Part shown: in pieces, positions 1-5,999 of the stretch | Layout of the letters: each line of letters opens with the position of its first letter | Numbering within the stretch: position 1 is the first letter of the stretch | Source: Candidatus Methanoplasma sp. | GTDB taxonomy: Archaea; Thermoplasmatota; Thermoplasmata; Methanomassiliicoccales; Methanomethylophilaceae | Reading direction: 5' to 3' | Assembly (NCBI GenBank): GCA_031256615.1 | Contig: JAIRQG010000008.1 | Location: forward strand, 1-7,454 | DNA: 7,454 bases | Translations under genes and position numbers: made by a program | Notes under the pieces: generated by a model | Database searches by the model: none | What the model was told of the DNA's origin: nothing | The model's input: the letters and a program-made list of their open reading frames with translations, nothing else

Positions 1-4
1 TTAA

Positions 5-256
5 AAACCTCTTTGTCCTGAATTTGCCGGAAAACCGCGCTCGAAAATAAGGATACGCTCCGGCGGATTTTTTGCTCATATTCTCTTTGGAAGTCACTAT
101 CACCGCGACAGTACGACAACAGATAGTTATACGCAGGTCGCAAATATACAACTGCAAAGTGGTTTAAATATTAAAGATACAGATTGGCAAAAGTTTGACG
201 CGGCCGAGGCTAACCATGCGCCGATGGGTTCCTCAAGCGCCTTCGCCTCAAAATAA
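5..256 (+). other. Possible coding remnant upstream of surface protein gene
   Basis: A frame without stops runs from just after the TAA at 2-4 to a TAA at 254-256, about 83 codons, with no ATG, GTG or TTG near its beginning. Its second half (ending in residues such as NIKDTDWQKFDAAEANHAP) has a protein-like composition. The other two plus frames also stay open for 30-40 codons. This could be the decayed end of a gene or chance. A possible TATA box at 163-170 lies inside it, which argues that at least the right half is promoter DNA. I do not recognise a family. Confidence 0.15.
163..170 (+). promoter_or_regulatory. Possible archaeal TATA box for the surface protein gene
   Basis: The sequence TTTAAATA at 163-170 fits the archaeal TATA consensus, with purine-rich AAAGTGG just before it as a possible BRE. 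It predicts a transcript start near 190-195 and a leader of about 95 nt. An A-rich alternative at 249-258 would give an almost leaderless message, which fits poorly with the clear ribosome binding site at 274-278. Confidence 0.4.
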
Positions 257-273
257 AATCGACAAGTAAATTT

Positions 274-278
274 AGGAG
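274..278 (+). promoter_or_regulatory. Ribosome binding site fixing the start at 288
   Basis: AGGAG ends 9 nt before the ATG at 288. A nearer ATG at 280 is in another frame and too close to the site, so 288 is the supported start. Confidence 0.7.
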
Positions 279-287
279 TATGCACAA

Positions 288-2075
288 ATGAAAATACACA
301 ATTCAGATAAGAACAAGACACTCAGAAAACGTCCCACCCTCAAATACGGGATGCTCGCGCTGGCCATATTGGCGGCAGCGATCATCGTGATACAGGTCGT
401 CCCCGGAGGCTCCGAGGATACAGAAGCGGCCGACGTATCGATTAACCTGAGCAACAACAGCGGCAGCGGGACTGGCTATTCATGGGATTCGGGCGGGAAT
501 ATACTGACCATATCCGGAAGCGGCAATACCTACACCATAACGCAAAATGACGCAAGCATTTTGGATAGGACGTTCGTTATTTCAAGCTCCTGCAACGCCA
601 CCGTAAAGATTGACGGCATCAACGTCTATGGCGGCATAGAACTTGAAAGCACTGCATCATTGAAATTGCTTCTGGCAGGCACCAATGAGTTCAGGCGCAG
701 CATCCTTGTACCATCCGACACAGAGATTGTCATCGACAGCGCTGCGGGCACCGGCAGCACAAGCGGTTCGCTGACAGTTGCTGCAAGTACTTTATCAGGA
801 GCCGCAGGCATAGGCAGCGGCACGTCCGATAACAGCACTATCACTATCAACGGAGGCACAATTACTGCGATCGGTGACATTGGTGGCAATGGCGGCGCAG
901 GTATAGGGGGAGGCCGCGACGGCGATGGGACCGTTACTATCAACGGCGGCAGAGTGACCGCGACGGGCGGTGAATTCGGTGCGGGCATAGGCGGCTGCTA
1001 CGCCGCAGGCAGCGGCAATGGCACCGTGACCGTTAACGGCGGCACAGTTACTGCATACGGCGGTTTGAACGCCGCAGGCATAGGCGGCGGCTCCGGAGGT
1101 GCCGGCACTCTCACCGTCAACGGTGGCACAGTTACTGCATACGGCGGTTTGAACGCCCCAGGCATAGGCGGCGGCTCCGATTCTGCCCTCAACAGCGCCA
1201 CTGCGGTCATCAACGGCGGCACAGTTACTGCATACGGCAGCGGGAGCGCAGCGGGCATAGCCAGCGGCAGCAATAGCCCCGCAGCGCTGACTCTCAAAAG
1301 CGAGGCAACTTTGAGCGCGTATACAGGAGGTTCCAAGGCCATCTCTGTCAGCAGTCTTGCGACAGGAAGCACCGGATACCTGGTGAGTGCTGTTTTCAAT
1401 ACAGGCTCTCTGCCGACACCCTCAAGCCTGCTTGTATATGCCGATGGCAATACCAGCACGACCCTGATGACACTGACGCCGAGCACCGCCTACAGAAGTT
1501 TTGCCTTCGCGATTCCCGGCTCCACAACCTCAAAGGACTACAACGTATACCTGCGTAGCGGGGATACTGTTTACTCGGTCCTGCGCCAAAACAATGACAG
1601 TCCCGTCCTCACTTCAACGCAGTCTTTGTCGACCCCGACCATTGTGAAGATGGGGGGCGAAGTCTCTGTTTTTATCGCGGTCACTGACATAACCGGAGTA
1701 CCTACATCGGCAGCCGCCGGAACACCTTTGGCCCTGACCGGCACAGTGATTCCTTCCAATGCGACAAAGAACACCATAACATGGACGGTCAAGAACGCCG
1801 GAACCACCGAAGCGACGATCAGCGGCAACACGTTTTCCGCTGCGAAGGCGGGCACCGCTGTGGTGACCGCTACCATCACTGACGGCAAAGGCACCGGCAC
1901 TCCCTTCACAAAGGACTTCACCATCACTGTGAGCGGAGAAGGAGGGGGAGGAGATTCGGGCGGAGGTTCCGGCCCGAACACAATGCTGTGGCTCGGCATA
2001 GCGGTAGTAATAATCTTCTTTCTTGTGATTGCGGTATTCATACTGCACAAAAAAGGTATGATCAAAGGAATATGA
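288..2075 (+). CDS. Adhesin-like surface protein with Gly-rich beta-helix repeats, Ig-like domain and C-terminal membrane anchor
   Basis: This is a 595-residue predicted cell-surface protein. A basic N-terminus is followed by a hydrophobic stretch at residues 20-39 (signal peptide or anchor). Residues about 182-332 hold five repeats of 26-31 residues built on the pattern TVT(V/I)NGGTVTAYGG..AGIGGG, and a sixth degenerate copy follows. This pattern is typical of parallel beta-helix or carbohydrate-binding surface proteins. Residues about 461-549 resemble a bacterial Ig-like (BIG2-type) domain, with motifs such as GTPLALTGTVIPSNAT and AGTAVVTATI. A Gly/Ser linker (550-563) leads to a membrane segment at 566-586 and a short basic tail. 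Such proteins are common in host-associated archaea, where they are thought to mediate adhesion. The target is unknown. It appears to be a single-gene unit ending before the hairpin at 2115-2134. Only two cysteines are present (102 and 237). Overall architecture is secure; the adhesin role is inferred. Confidence 0.85.
   Translation: MKIHNSDKNKTLRKRPTLKYGMLALAILAAAIIVIQVVPGGSEDTEAADVSINLSNNSGSGTGYSWDSGGNILTISGSGNTYTITQNDASILDRTFVISSSCNATVKIDGINVYGGIELESTASLKLLLAGTNEFRRSILVPSDTEIVIDSAAGTGSTSGSLTVAASTLSGAAGIGSGTSDNSTITINGGTITAIGDIGGNGGAGIGGGRDGDGTVTINGGRVTATGGEFGAGIGGCYAAGSGNGTVTVNGGTVTAYGGLNAAGIGGGSGGAGTLTVNGGTVTAYGGLNAPGIGGGSDSALNSATAVINGGTVTAYGSGSAAGIASGSNSPAALTLKSEATLSAYTGGSKAISVSSLATGSTGYLVSAVFNTGSLPTPSSLLVYADGNTSTTLMTLTPSTAYRSFAFAIPGSTTSKDYNVYLRSGDTVYSVLRQNNDSPVLTSTQSLSTPTIVKMGGEVSVFIAVTDITGVPTSAAAGTPLALTGTVIPSNATKNTITWTVKNAGTTEATISGNTFSAAKAGTAVVTATITDGKGTGTPFTKDFTITVSGEGGGGDSGGGSGPNTMLWLGIAVVIIFFLVIAVFILHKKGMIKGI
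1035..1238 (+). repeat. Near-identical in-frame DNA repeats in the surface protein gene
   Basis: The segment 1035-1095 recurs at 1119-1179 with 59 of 61 bases identical, an offset of 84 bp or exactly 28 codons. The first 27 bases recur again at 1212-1238, identical to the first copy. The flanking repeats in the same array (about 831-1030) are similar at protein level but more diverged in DNA. This points to recent in-frame duplication of repeat units. Confidence 0.85.
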
Positions 2076-2114
2076 GCTGGACAGAAAACACGCAACGAAA
2101 CTTAATTAAACACA

Positions 2115-2134
2115 CCGCCGGCCTCGGCCGGCGG
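2115..2134 (+). terminator. Perfect GC-rich hairpin downstream of the surface protein gene
   Basis: CCGCCGGCC (2115-2123) and GGCCGGCGG (2126-2134) are perfect 9-base inverted copies separated by two bases. In RNA this would fold as an 8-bp stem with a CUCG tetraloop. It begins 40 nt after the stop codon. No T-rich tract follows, so it may protect the 3' end or act as a weak terminator rather than being a canonical intrinsic terminator. Confidence 0.55.
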
Positions 2135-2292
2135 ATCCATTTGTGTGCCCAGCATACACGCTCCGAGCGGTTAAAAAGGACATTGACCTCAAATCGAACG
2201 GAGATGCCACGCATAAACACAACCGCATGTATGCTTCTTAACAGTCCTGTGGAACATCTTTTCCTCGCCTGCATTTCATGCTGACGTGGCGA
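2135..2292. other. Intergenic spacer with no clear gene
   Basis: This part of the 351-bp gap between the surface protein and the MarR gene shows no recognisable coding or RNA gene. A 70-codon frame starts at the ATG at 2072, overlapping the previous stop as ATGA, and ends at 2284. It has no recognisable domain and runs through the GC hairpin. A small TTGA-CC-TCAA palindrome sits at 2183-2192; it shares the core half-sites of the operators downstream but has different spacing. Confidence 0.5.
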
Positions 2293-2339
2293 TTTACATT
2301 ATAGTAATGTACTTGATAGATTAGTCAAGTATGGTACTA
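2293..2339. promoter_or_regulatory. Operator A: large palindrome upstream of the MarR promoter
   Basis: TAGTAATGTACTTGA (2302-2316) and TCAAGTATGGTACTA (2325-2339) are inverted copies matching at 12 of 15 positions, centred at 2320.5. The TTGA/TCAA half-sites are typical of MarR-family operators. A second, overlapping palindrome, TACATTA-TAG-TAATGTA, lies at 2295-2311 with perfect 7-base arms. The site lies just upstream of the TATA box at 2348-2355 and probably binds the regulator encoded next. Confidence 0.75.
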
Positions 2340-2347
2340 AAACAAGA

Positions 2348-2355
2348 TTATAAAT
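2348..2355 (+). promoter_or_regulatory. TATA box of the marR-ABC operon
   Basis: TTATAAAT, preceded by the purine-rich AACAAGA as a possible BRE, fits an archaeal core promoter. The expected start site, about 25 bp downstream, falls near 2375-2380 at the left edge of operator B. The leader to the ATG at 2427 would be about 50 nt. Position between two operators supports it as the regulated promoter. Confidence 0.65.
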
Positions 2356-2362
2356 ATGTGCG

Positions 2363-2409
2363 TTTAGATTATAGTAATGTACTTGACTAATCAGTCAAGC
2401 ACAATACTA
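2363..2409. promoter_or_regulatory. Operator B: second copy over the predicted transcription start
   Basis: Arms at 2372-2390 and 2391-2409 are inverted copies at 16 of 19 positions, with a core CTTGACT-AA-TC-AGTCAAG that has perfect 7-base arms. The left 24 bases (2363-2386) match 2293-2316 in operator A at 23 positions, and the two centres are exactly 70 bp apart. Binding here would cover the predicted transcription start and block the polymerase, so repression of the operon is the likely role. Confidence 0.75.
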
Positions 2410-2426
2410 AAGTGAGAAATAATAAA

Positions 2427-3044
2427 ATGACAGAACTTAAAAATCAATTAGAAGAACAGTTCAGGTATCTGGATTCGCTTCTTCTCCGAAACTATATGCG
2501 GATGCATACGAACGACGGTTTTTCCATGACTCTGCACAGAGGGCAGGGGAGAGTGTTATCACTGCTCAAACTGCAGCCTGAAATCGGACAAAAGGAGTTG
2601 GGTTACCTGCTTGATATGAGCAAACAGGCACTGGCGGGACTTCTGGGCAAACTTGAGAAGAACGGTTATATCACACGTACAGAATCAGAAAAGGACCGCC
2701 GCTCATACATAATCAAACTGACCGAAAAAGGACGTAACGTCCTGGAAGACAGAGAAACAGAGGATGACGACCTCTTCGAGTGTCTGAATGAGGAGGAACA
2801 ACGCAACCTTAGCAACTACATAGACCGCATCATCGCTGTGCTCGAAGAAAAGGTAGGAGTCGATGATAAAGACGATTATGCCGAATTTTTCAGGGAGCGG
2901 TTCTTTGCAGAACACGGTTTGGACGAACGCAGTATGCCACCATTCGGACGCGGTCGCCCCGGACGCGGGTTCGGAGGGCGGGGCGGGCCTGACGGCTTTT
3001 CAGAGTCCGGCAGAAAGAGAAGGAGGAATGACCGACATGAGTGA
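2427..3044 (+). CDS. MarR-family transcriptional regulator with Arg/Gly-rich tail
   Basis: This 205-residue protein is a winged-helix MarR-type regulator, predicted to bind palindromic DNA as a dimer and to release it on binding a small molecule. The helix-turn-helix spans about 55-82 (QKELGYLLDMSKQALAGLL), followed by the wing with the family-typical DRRSYIIKLTEKG (90-102). Residues 103-142 form the C-terminal dimerisation helices. An extension from about 148 ends in a Gly/Arg-rich stretch (174-186) and a basic tail (GRKRRRNDRHE), longer than the usual 140-150 residues. An in-frame GTG at 2412 would add five residues. I prefer the ATG at 2427 because the weak GTGAG site at 2412-2416 is then spaced 10 nt before it. 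It is first in an operon with an ABC exporter and sits behind two matching operators, so it probably represses itself and the pump. Confidence 0.9.
   Translation: MTELKNQLEEQFRYLDSLLLRNYMRMHTNDGFSMTLHRGQGRVLSLLKLQPEIGQKELGYLLDMSKQALAGLLGKLEKNGYITRTESEKDRRSYIIKLTEKGRNVLEDRETEDDDLFECLNEEEQRNLSNYIDRIIAVLEEKVGVDDKDDYAEFFRERFFAEHGLDERSMPPFGRGRPGRGFGGRGGPDGFSESGRKRRRNDRHE
3021..3026 (+). promoter_or_regulatory. Ribosome binding site choosing the ABC ATPase start
   Basis: AGGAGG lies inside the end of the MarR gene. The in-frame ATG at 3028 is only 1 nt away, too close to use, whereas the ATG at 3037 is 10 nt away. This favours 3037 and an 8-bp overlap with the upstream gene. Confidence 0.65.
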
Positions 3045-3996
3045 TTGTGTTTTGGCGGTAGAAACAAATGGCTTGGTAAAGACGTTCGGAAACAACAGAG
3101 CGGTTGACGGCGTTAGCCTTTCGATTCCGGCAGGGACCATATGCGGTGTGCTCGGCCCCAACGGTGCCGGAAAAACGACTATCATCAATATGCTTGCTAC
3201 ACTTTTAACGCCGGATGCGGGAAGCGCAAAGATATTCGGCTACGATGTTCAAAAAGACACACAGAAAGTGCGCCAATTGATTGGGTTGACCGGACAATTC
3301 GCATCTATCGACGAGGAACTGACCGCTAGAGAGAACCTTGTGATCTTCAGCAGGCTGCTGGGCTTCTCCAAAGCAGAATCCAAACGTAAATCCCATGATC
3401 TTCTGGAGGAATTTGGATTGACAGAGGCAGCGGACCGCAAACTGTCGGAGTTCTCCGGAGGTATGCGTCGCAGGCTGGATCTGGCAGCAAGTCTGATATC
3501 TCGCCCCCCGCTTATTTTTCTTGATGAGCCTACGACAGGCCTCGACCCGCGCACAAGAGCACAGATGTGGCAGACAATCAGGCAGCTTGTGAAGAACGGC
3601 TCGACTGTTCTGCTGACAACGCAATATCTTGATGAAGCTGACCAGCTGGCCGATAACATCATTGTGATCGATAAGGGGCGCGTTGTCGCAAACGATACAC
3701 CCGACGGACTGAAAAGATCCATAAGCTCTGCGTCCTTGCGACTGGTCATCAGGGACCCTGAAAACACAGGTCGAGCCGTTGAGGTCATCGAGCACGTTTT
3801 AGGCGAGCGGGTGCAGATCACAGAAACCTCCGAATTGGCCGCACCTATGAAACATGCCTATAAGCTGACGGAGGTGCTTATTGCCCTGCGTGATGCGGAG
3901 ATAGAACTGAGCACCATCGACGTGCGCCAGCCAACACTTGACGATGTATTTTTTGCATTGACTGGCAATGCCCGTGAAAATGCAGGAGGCAACTGA
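3037..3996 (+). CDS. DrrA-type ABC exporter ATP-binding protein
   Basis: This 319-residue cytoplasmic ATPase would energise export through the permease encoded next. Walker A is GPNGAGKTT (40-48), the Q-loop glutamine is Q87, the signature is SGGMRRR (140-146), and Walker B is LIFLDEP (159-165), followed by the D-loop TTGLDP. Where most ABC ATPases have a switch histidine, this one has Q196 in LLTTQYLDEAD. That Gln is characteristic of the DrrA (daunorubicin resistance) group, as is the C-terminal QPTLDDVFFALTG. The length fits the family (about 310-330). The gene overlaps the MarR gene by 8 bp and its end carries the ribosome binding site for the permease, so translation is probably coupled. 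The substrate cannot be read from sequence; a hydrophobic toxic compound or drug is the usual guess for this group, but lipid or peptide export is possible. Confidence 0.93.
   Translation: MSDCVLAVETNGLVKTFGNNRAVDGVSLSIPAGTICGVLGPNGAGKTTIINMLATLLTPDAGSAKIFGYDVQKDTQKVRQLIGLTGQFASIDEELTARENLVIFSRLLGFSKAESKRKSHDLLEEFGLTEAADRKLSEFSGGMRRRLDLAASLISRPPLIFLDEPTTGLDPRTRAQMWQTIRQLVKNGSTVLLTTQYLDEADQLADNIIVIDKGRVVANDTPDGLKRSISSASLRLVIRDPENTGRAVEVIEHVLGERVQITETSELAAPMKHAYKLTEVLIALRDAEIELSTIDVRQPTLDDVFFALTGNARENAGGN
3984..3989 (+). promoter_or_regulatory. Ribosome binding site choosing the permease start
   Basis: AGGAGG lies 8 nt before the ATG at 3998, within the last codons of the ATPase gene. In-frame ATGs at 3968 and 3980 precede the site and lack one of their own, so 3998 is the better start. 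Confidence 0.75.
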
Positions 3997-3997
3997 A

Positions 3998-4813
3998 ATG
4001 ACAGACACGACAGTTATTCAGGCAGCGGAACGCGAACTTAAAACCCGCATAAGCTTCACGGTTGCCGTAAAGAACTCATTCACACTTGCCTACCGCGCCT
4101 GGCTTAAAATGCTGCATAACCCAGAAAGTTTCATGGAAATGACCATACTTCCGGTTATGCTGACACTGCTGTTCACATTCCTGTTCGGCGGTGCGGTCTC
4201 CGGCAGCACGGCGGATTATCTGCCGGTGATCATTCCCGGCGTCCTTGTTATGTGCTGTGCGATGGGCTGCTCTACGGCAGGAACACTGCTCAGAGAGGAT
4301 ATGAACAAAGGCATTACAAAGCGGCTTACATCCATGCCTATTGCAAGGATTTCTCCCGTTGCAGGCATGCTGATGATCGAAATAATACGTTACACTGTCA
4401 TCGGTGTGGTCGTATTTTCATTGGGGTTCGCTCTCGGTTACAGACCTGAGGCCGGGATAGTCGGAGTAATGGGCTGCATAGGACTGATGGTGATCGCGGC
4501 TTGGTGTCTAAGCTGGGTATTCGCACTGATGAGCGTTTCAGTAAAATCCATTTCAACTGCGCAGACCATAGGCATGGTGATCATGTTCCCAATGGCGTTT
4601 TTATCTAACGCCCTTGTACCTGTAGAAACGATGCCTGGCTGGTTGCAATGGGTTGTCGACATTAACCCTCTGTCCCATGTGGTGACCGCTATGCGAGAGT
4701 TACTGAGCACGGGTGCGATGGGGTCGGAATTCCTAGTTGCACTTGCAGGCAGTTTAGTTATTCTCGCTGTGTTCGCACCCATGACCGTAATGGCGTATAA
4801 AAGAAGGGCATAA
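3998..4813 (+). CDS. DrrB-type ABC-2 family exporter permease
   Basis: This 271-residue membrane protein is the transmembrane partner of the upstream ATPase. Six hydrophobic segments are visible at about 49-69, 75-97, 122-147, 153-178, 189-208 and 243-266, with a cytoplasmic N-terminus of about 45 residues and a basic C-terminus (YKRRA). The stretch FLSNALVPVETMPGWLQW followed by INPLSHVVTAMREL (201-236) is a hallmark of ABC-2 permeases of the DrrB group. Its length matches the family. It starts 1 bp after the ATPase stop, so the two are probably made in fixed proportion and assemble as a 2+2 exporter. It is the last gene of the MarR-controlled operon. The exported substrate is unknown. Confidence 0.93.
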   Translation: MTDTTVIQAAERELKTRISFTVAVKNSFTLAYRAWLKMLHNPESFMEMTILPVMLTLLFTFLFGGAVSGSTADYLPVIIPGVLVMCCAMGCSTAGTLLREDMNKGITKRLTSMPIARISPVAGMLMIEIIRYTVIGVVVFSLGFALGYRPEAGIVGVMGCIGLMVIAAWCLSWVFALMSVSVKSISTAQTIGMVIMFPMAFLSNALVPVETMPGWLQWVVDINPLSHVVTAMRELLSTGAMGSEFLVALAGSLVILAVFAPMTVMAYKRRA

Positions 4814-4860
4814 GCATTCGTGGAAATCTCAAATAATAAGAAAAACACAGCAAAAGCGCA

Positions 4861-4874
4861 TAATTGACCAATTA
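4861..4874. repeat. Short inverted repeat between convergent genes
   Basis: TAATTG and CAATTA are perfect 6-base inverted copies separated by AC. The segment TTGACCAATTAG (4864-4875) matches the left core of operator B (TTGACTAATCAG) at 10 of 12 positions, but lacks the right half-site. Function is unclear. Confidence 0.3.
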
Positions 4875-4889
4875 GAGAAACACTTTACC

Positions 4890-4920
4890 AAAAAGAGGTT
4901 GTGCATTCCCTCCTCTGCAC
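4890..4920 (-). terminator. Probable terminator of the minus-strand cluster
   Basis: Read on the minus strand after the methyltransferase stop, GTGCA and TGCAC (4920-4916 and 4905-4901) can form a short stem, followed by a run of five T at 4894-4890. Another T5 lies at 4845-4841. Archaeal termination depends largely on such T-rich tracts. No comparable tract is seen on the plus strand after the permease gene. Confidence 0.45.
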
Positions 4921-4929
4921 TATCTCTTA

Positions 4930-5988
4930 TCATCTGCTCGATCGGTTTTTCCAATAATCTATTCCGGACTGCCCCATGGCCCTGACGTTCGCATCCGGGC
5001 TTGACTGCGGTGTTTCGCATCCCGGCGCAAGTATGAGTCCGCCGTCCCTTCCGGCTATATCGATGATTCTGTAGCATTCGGTTGCAATATCGTCCGGAGT
5101 GCCGCTCATGATAAGGCTCACCGGATCGATGTTCCCCATGATGGCCATCTTCTTTCCGGCCATTCTTTTTGCTTTTGCTACATCCACGGCATGATCGAAA
5201 CTGAAACAGTCCACTTTGAGTTCCGGCAGCATGGGCATTATGCCCAAAGTTTCCCCGCATATGTGCAGGTATGCCGATACAGCATGTTTGGTCTTGACAT
5301 CGGATATTACTTCCTTCAGCGCGGGATATGAATATTCTTTGAACATGTCCGGGGATATCAGGTCTCCCGATGATGTCGGGTCCGCCATCCACATGATGGT
5401 CGCACCGGACTCGATCATTTTATTCTGCAATGCTGCAACGAACGGCGCCGTCTTCGTTATCAGTTTCTTTGCGACGTCCGGGTCCATCATCGTCATCATG
5501 ATCATGTCCTCCACGCCCATGAGATAGCCGGCCGTGGTTATGGGTCCCCAGGACAGCCCGCATATGTGGAGGTCTTCCTCCAATATCTTGCTGGTCTCTT
5601 TCAGGCCTTCCACCATGACCTGCGTGAATTGAGGGCAGTCCTTCGCTATATTCGGATCGAATAATGCCAGTTCATCGATGTCCTCCGCATCCTCCACGGG
5701 ATGCGCCTTGACAAATCCGTAATCATCTTCCGGGAATCTTACATCCATCCCGATATCGGCGAACGGTACCTGCGAATCAAGGACAGGCTTCACAAAGTCG
5801 GACAGCGTTTTCATAGCATAGTCGACCGAGACCTTTGCTGAGATCTTTGGGTCCCTCCTTGCCTCCTCGACCTTGAACCCGGCGCTCCTCGCGGCCGTTA
5901 CCAGCGCAAAATTGTTGACAGGGGTCCTGTCGGTGATCTCATGATCAAGTGCAGCCCTTATGCATTCACGGTGTCCAGCATCTTTCAT
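4930..5988 (-). CDS. UroD-family methylcobamide:coenzyme M methyltransferase (MtaA/MtbA-like)
   Basis: The protein of about 352 residues belongs to the uroporphyrinogen decarboxylase fold family used in methanogens to move a methyl group from a corrinoid protein to coenzyme M. The zinc ligands expected for MtaA/MtbA are present as H-x-C in LHICGETLG (His 242, Cys 244) and a distant Cys in LAPGCETP (Cys 324). A second HICG occurs earlier at 141-144. The conserved GNIDPV precedes the final Cys. A GAGGG ribosome binding site at 5999-5995 is adjacent to the ATG at 5994 but 6 nt from the ATG at 5988. I therefore chose 5988; the earlier start would add two residues. It is the last gene of a tight minus-strand cluster. 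No corrinoid protein gene is nearby, so the methyl donor (methanol, methylamines or another) cannot be assigned. Confidence 0.85.
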   Translation of the reverse strand: MKDAGHRECIRAALDHEITDRTPVNNFALVTAARSAGFKVEEARRDPKISAKVSVDYAMKTLSDFVKPVLDSQVPFADIGMDVRFPEDDYGFVKAHPVEDAEDIDELALFDPNIAKDCPQFTQVMVEGLKETSKILEEDLHICGLSWGPITTAGYLMGVEDMIMMTMMDPDVAKKLITKTAPFVAALQNKMIESGATIMWMADPTSSGDLISPDMFKEYSYPALKEVISDVKTKHAVSAYLHICGETLGIMPMLPELKVDCFSFDHAVDVAKAKRMAGKKMAIMGNIDPVSLIMSGTPDDIATECYRIIDIAGRDGGLILAPGCETPQSSPDANVRAMGQSGIDYWKNRSSR

Positions 5989-5994
5989 TTTCAT

Positions 5995-5999
5995 CCCTC
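5995..5999 (-). promoter_or_regulatory. Ribosome binding site of the methyltransferase
   Basis: GAGGG on the minus strand overlaps the TGA stop (6000-5998) of the upstream gene. This suggests termination-reinitiation coupling, and its spacing favours the ATG at 5988 over 5994. Confidence 0.55.

Noticed and set aside
127..321. 64-codon minus-strand frame over the surface protein promoter
   Set aside because: It overlaps the supported plus-strand start and ribosome binding site and has no recognisable domain.
626..2095. Long minus-strand open frames opposite the surface protein gene
   Set aside because: They follow the repetitive Gly/Thr/Ser-rich codon pattern of the plus-strand gene, giving Pro/Val-rich low-complexity translations with no domain. 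They are shadows.
2160..2215. tRNA-like D-arm sequence (CCGAGCGGTTAAA)
   Set aside because: It resembles the D-arm of Leu/Ser tRNAs, but there is no acceptor stem, anticodon arm or T-arm at the right spacing.
2072..2284. 70-codon frame starting with an ATGA overlap after the surface protein gene
   Set aside because: The overlap looks like translational coupling, but there is no clear ribosome binding site for it, it crosses the GC hairpin, and its Arg/His/Thr/Cys-rich translation shows no recognisable feature.
3481..3660. Loss of the ABC switch histidine as a sign of an inactive ATPase
   Set aside because: Gln in LLTTQYLDEAD is normal for the DrrA group, and all other ATPase motifs are intact.
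3205..3821. Overlapping minus-strand frames within the ABC ATPase gene
   Set aside because: The plus strand encodes a complete ATPase with all Walker and signature motifs; the antisense frames show no domain.
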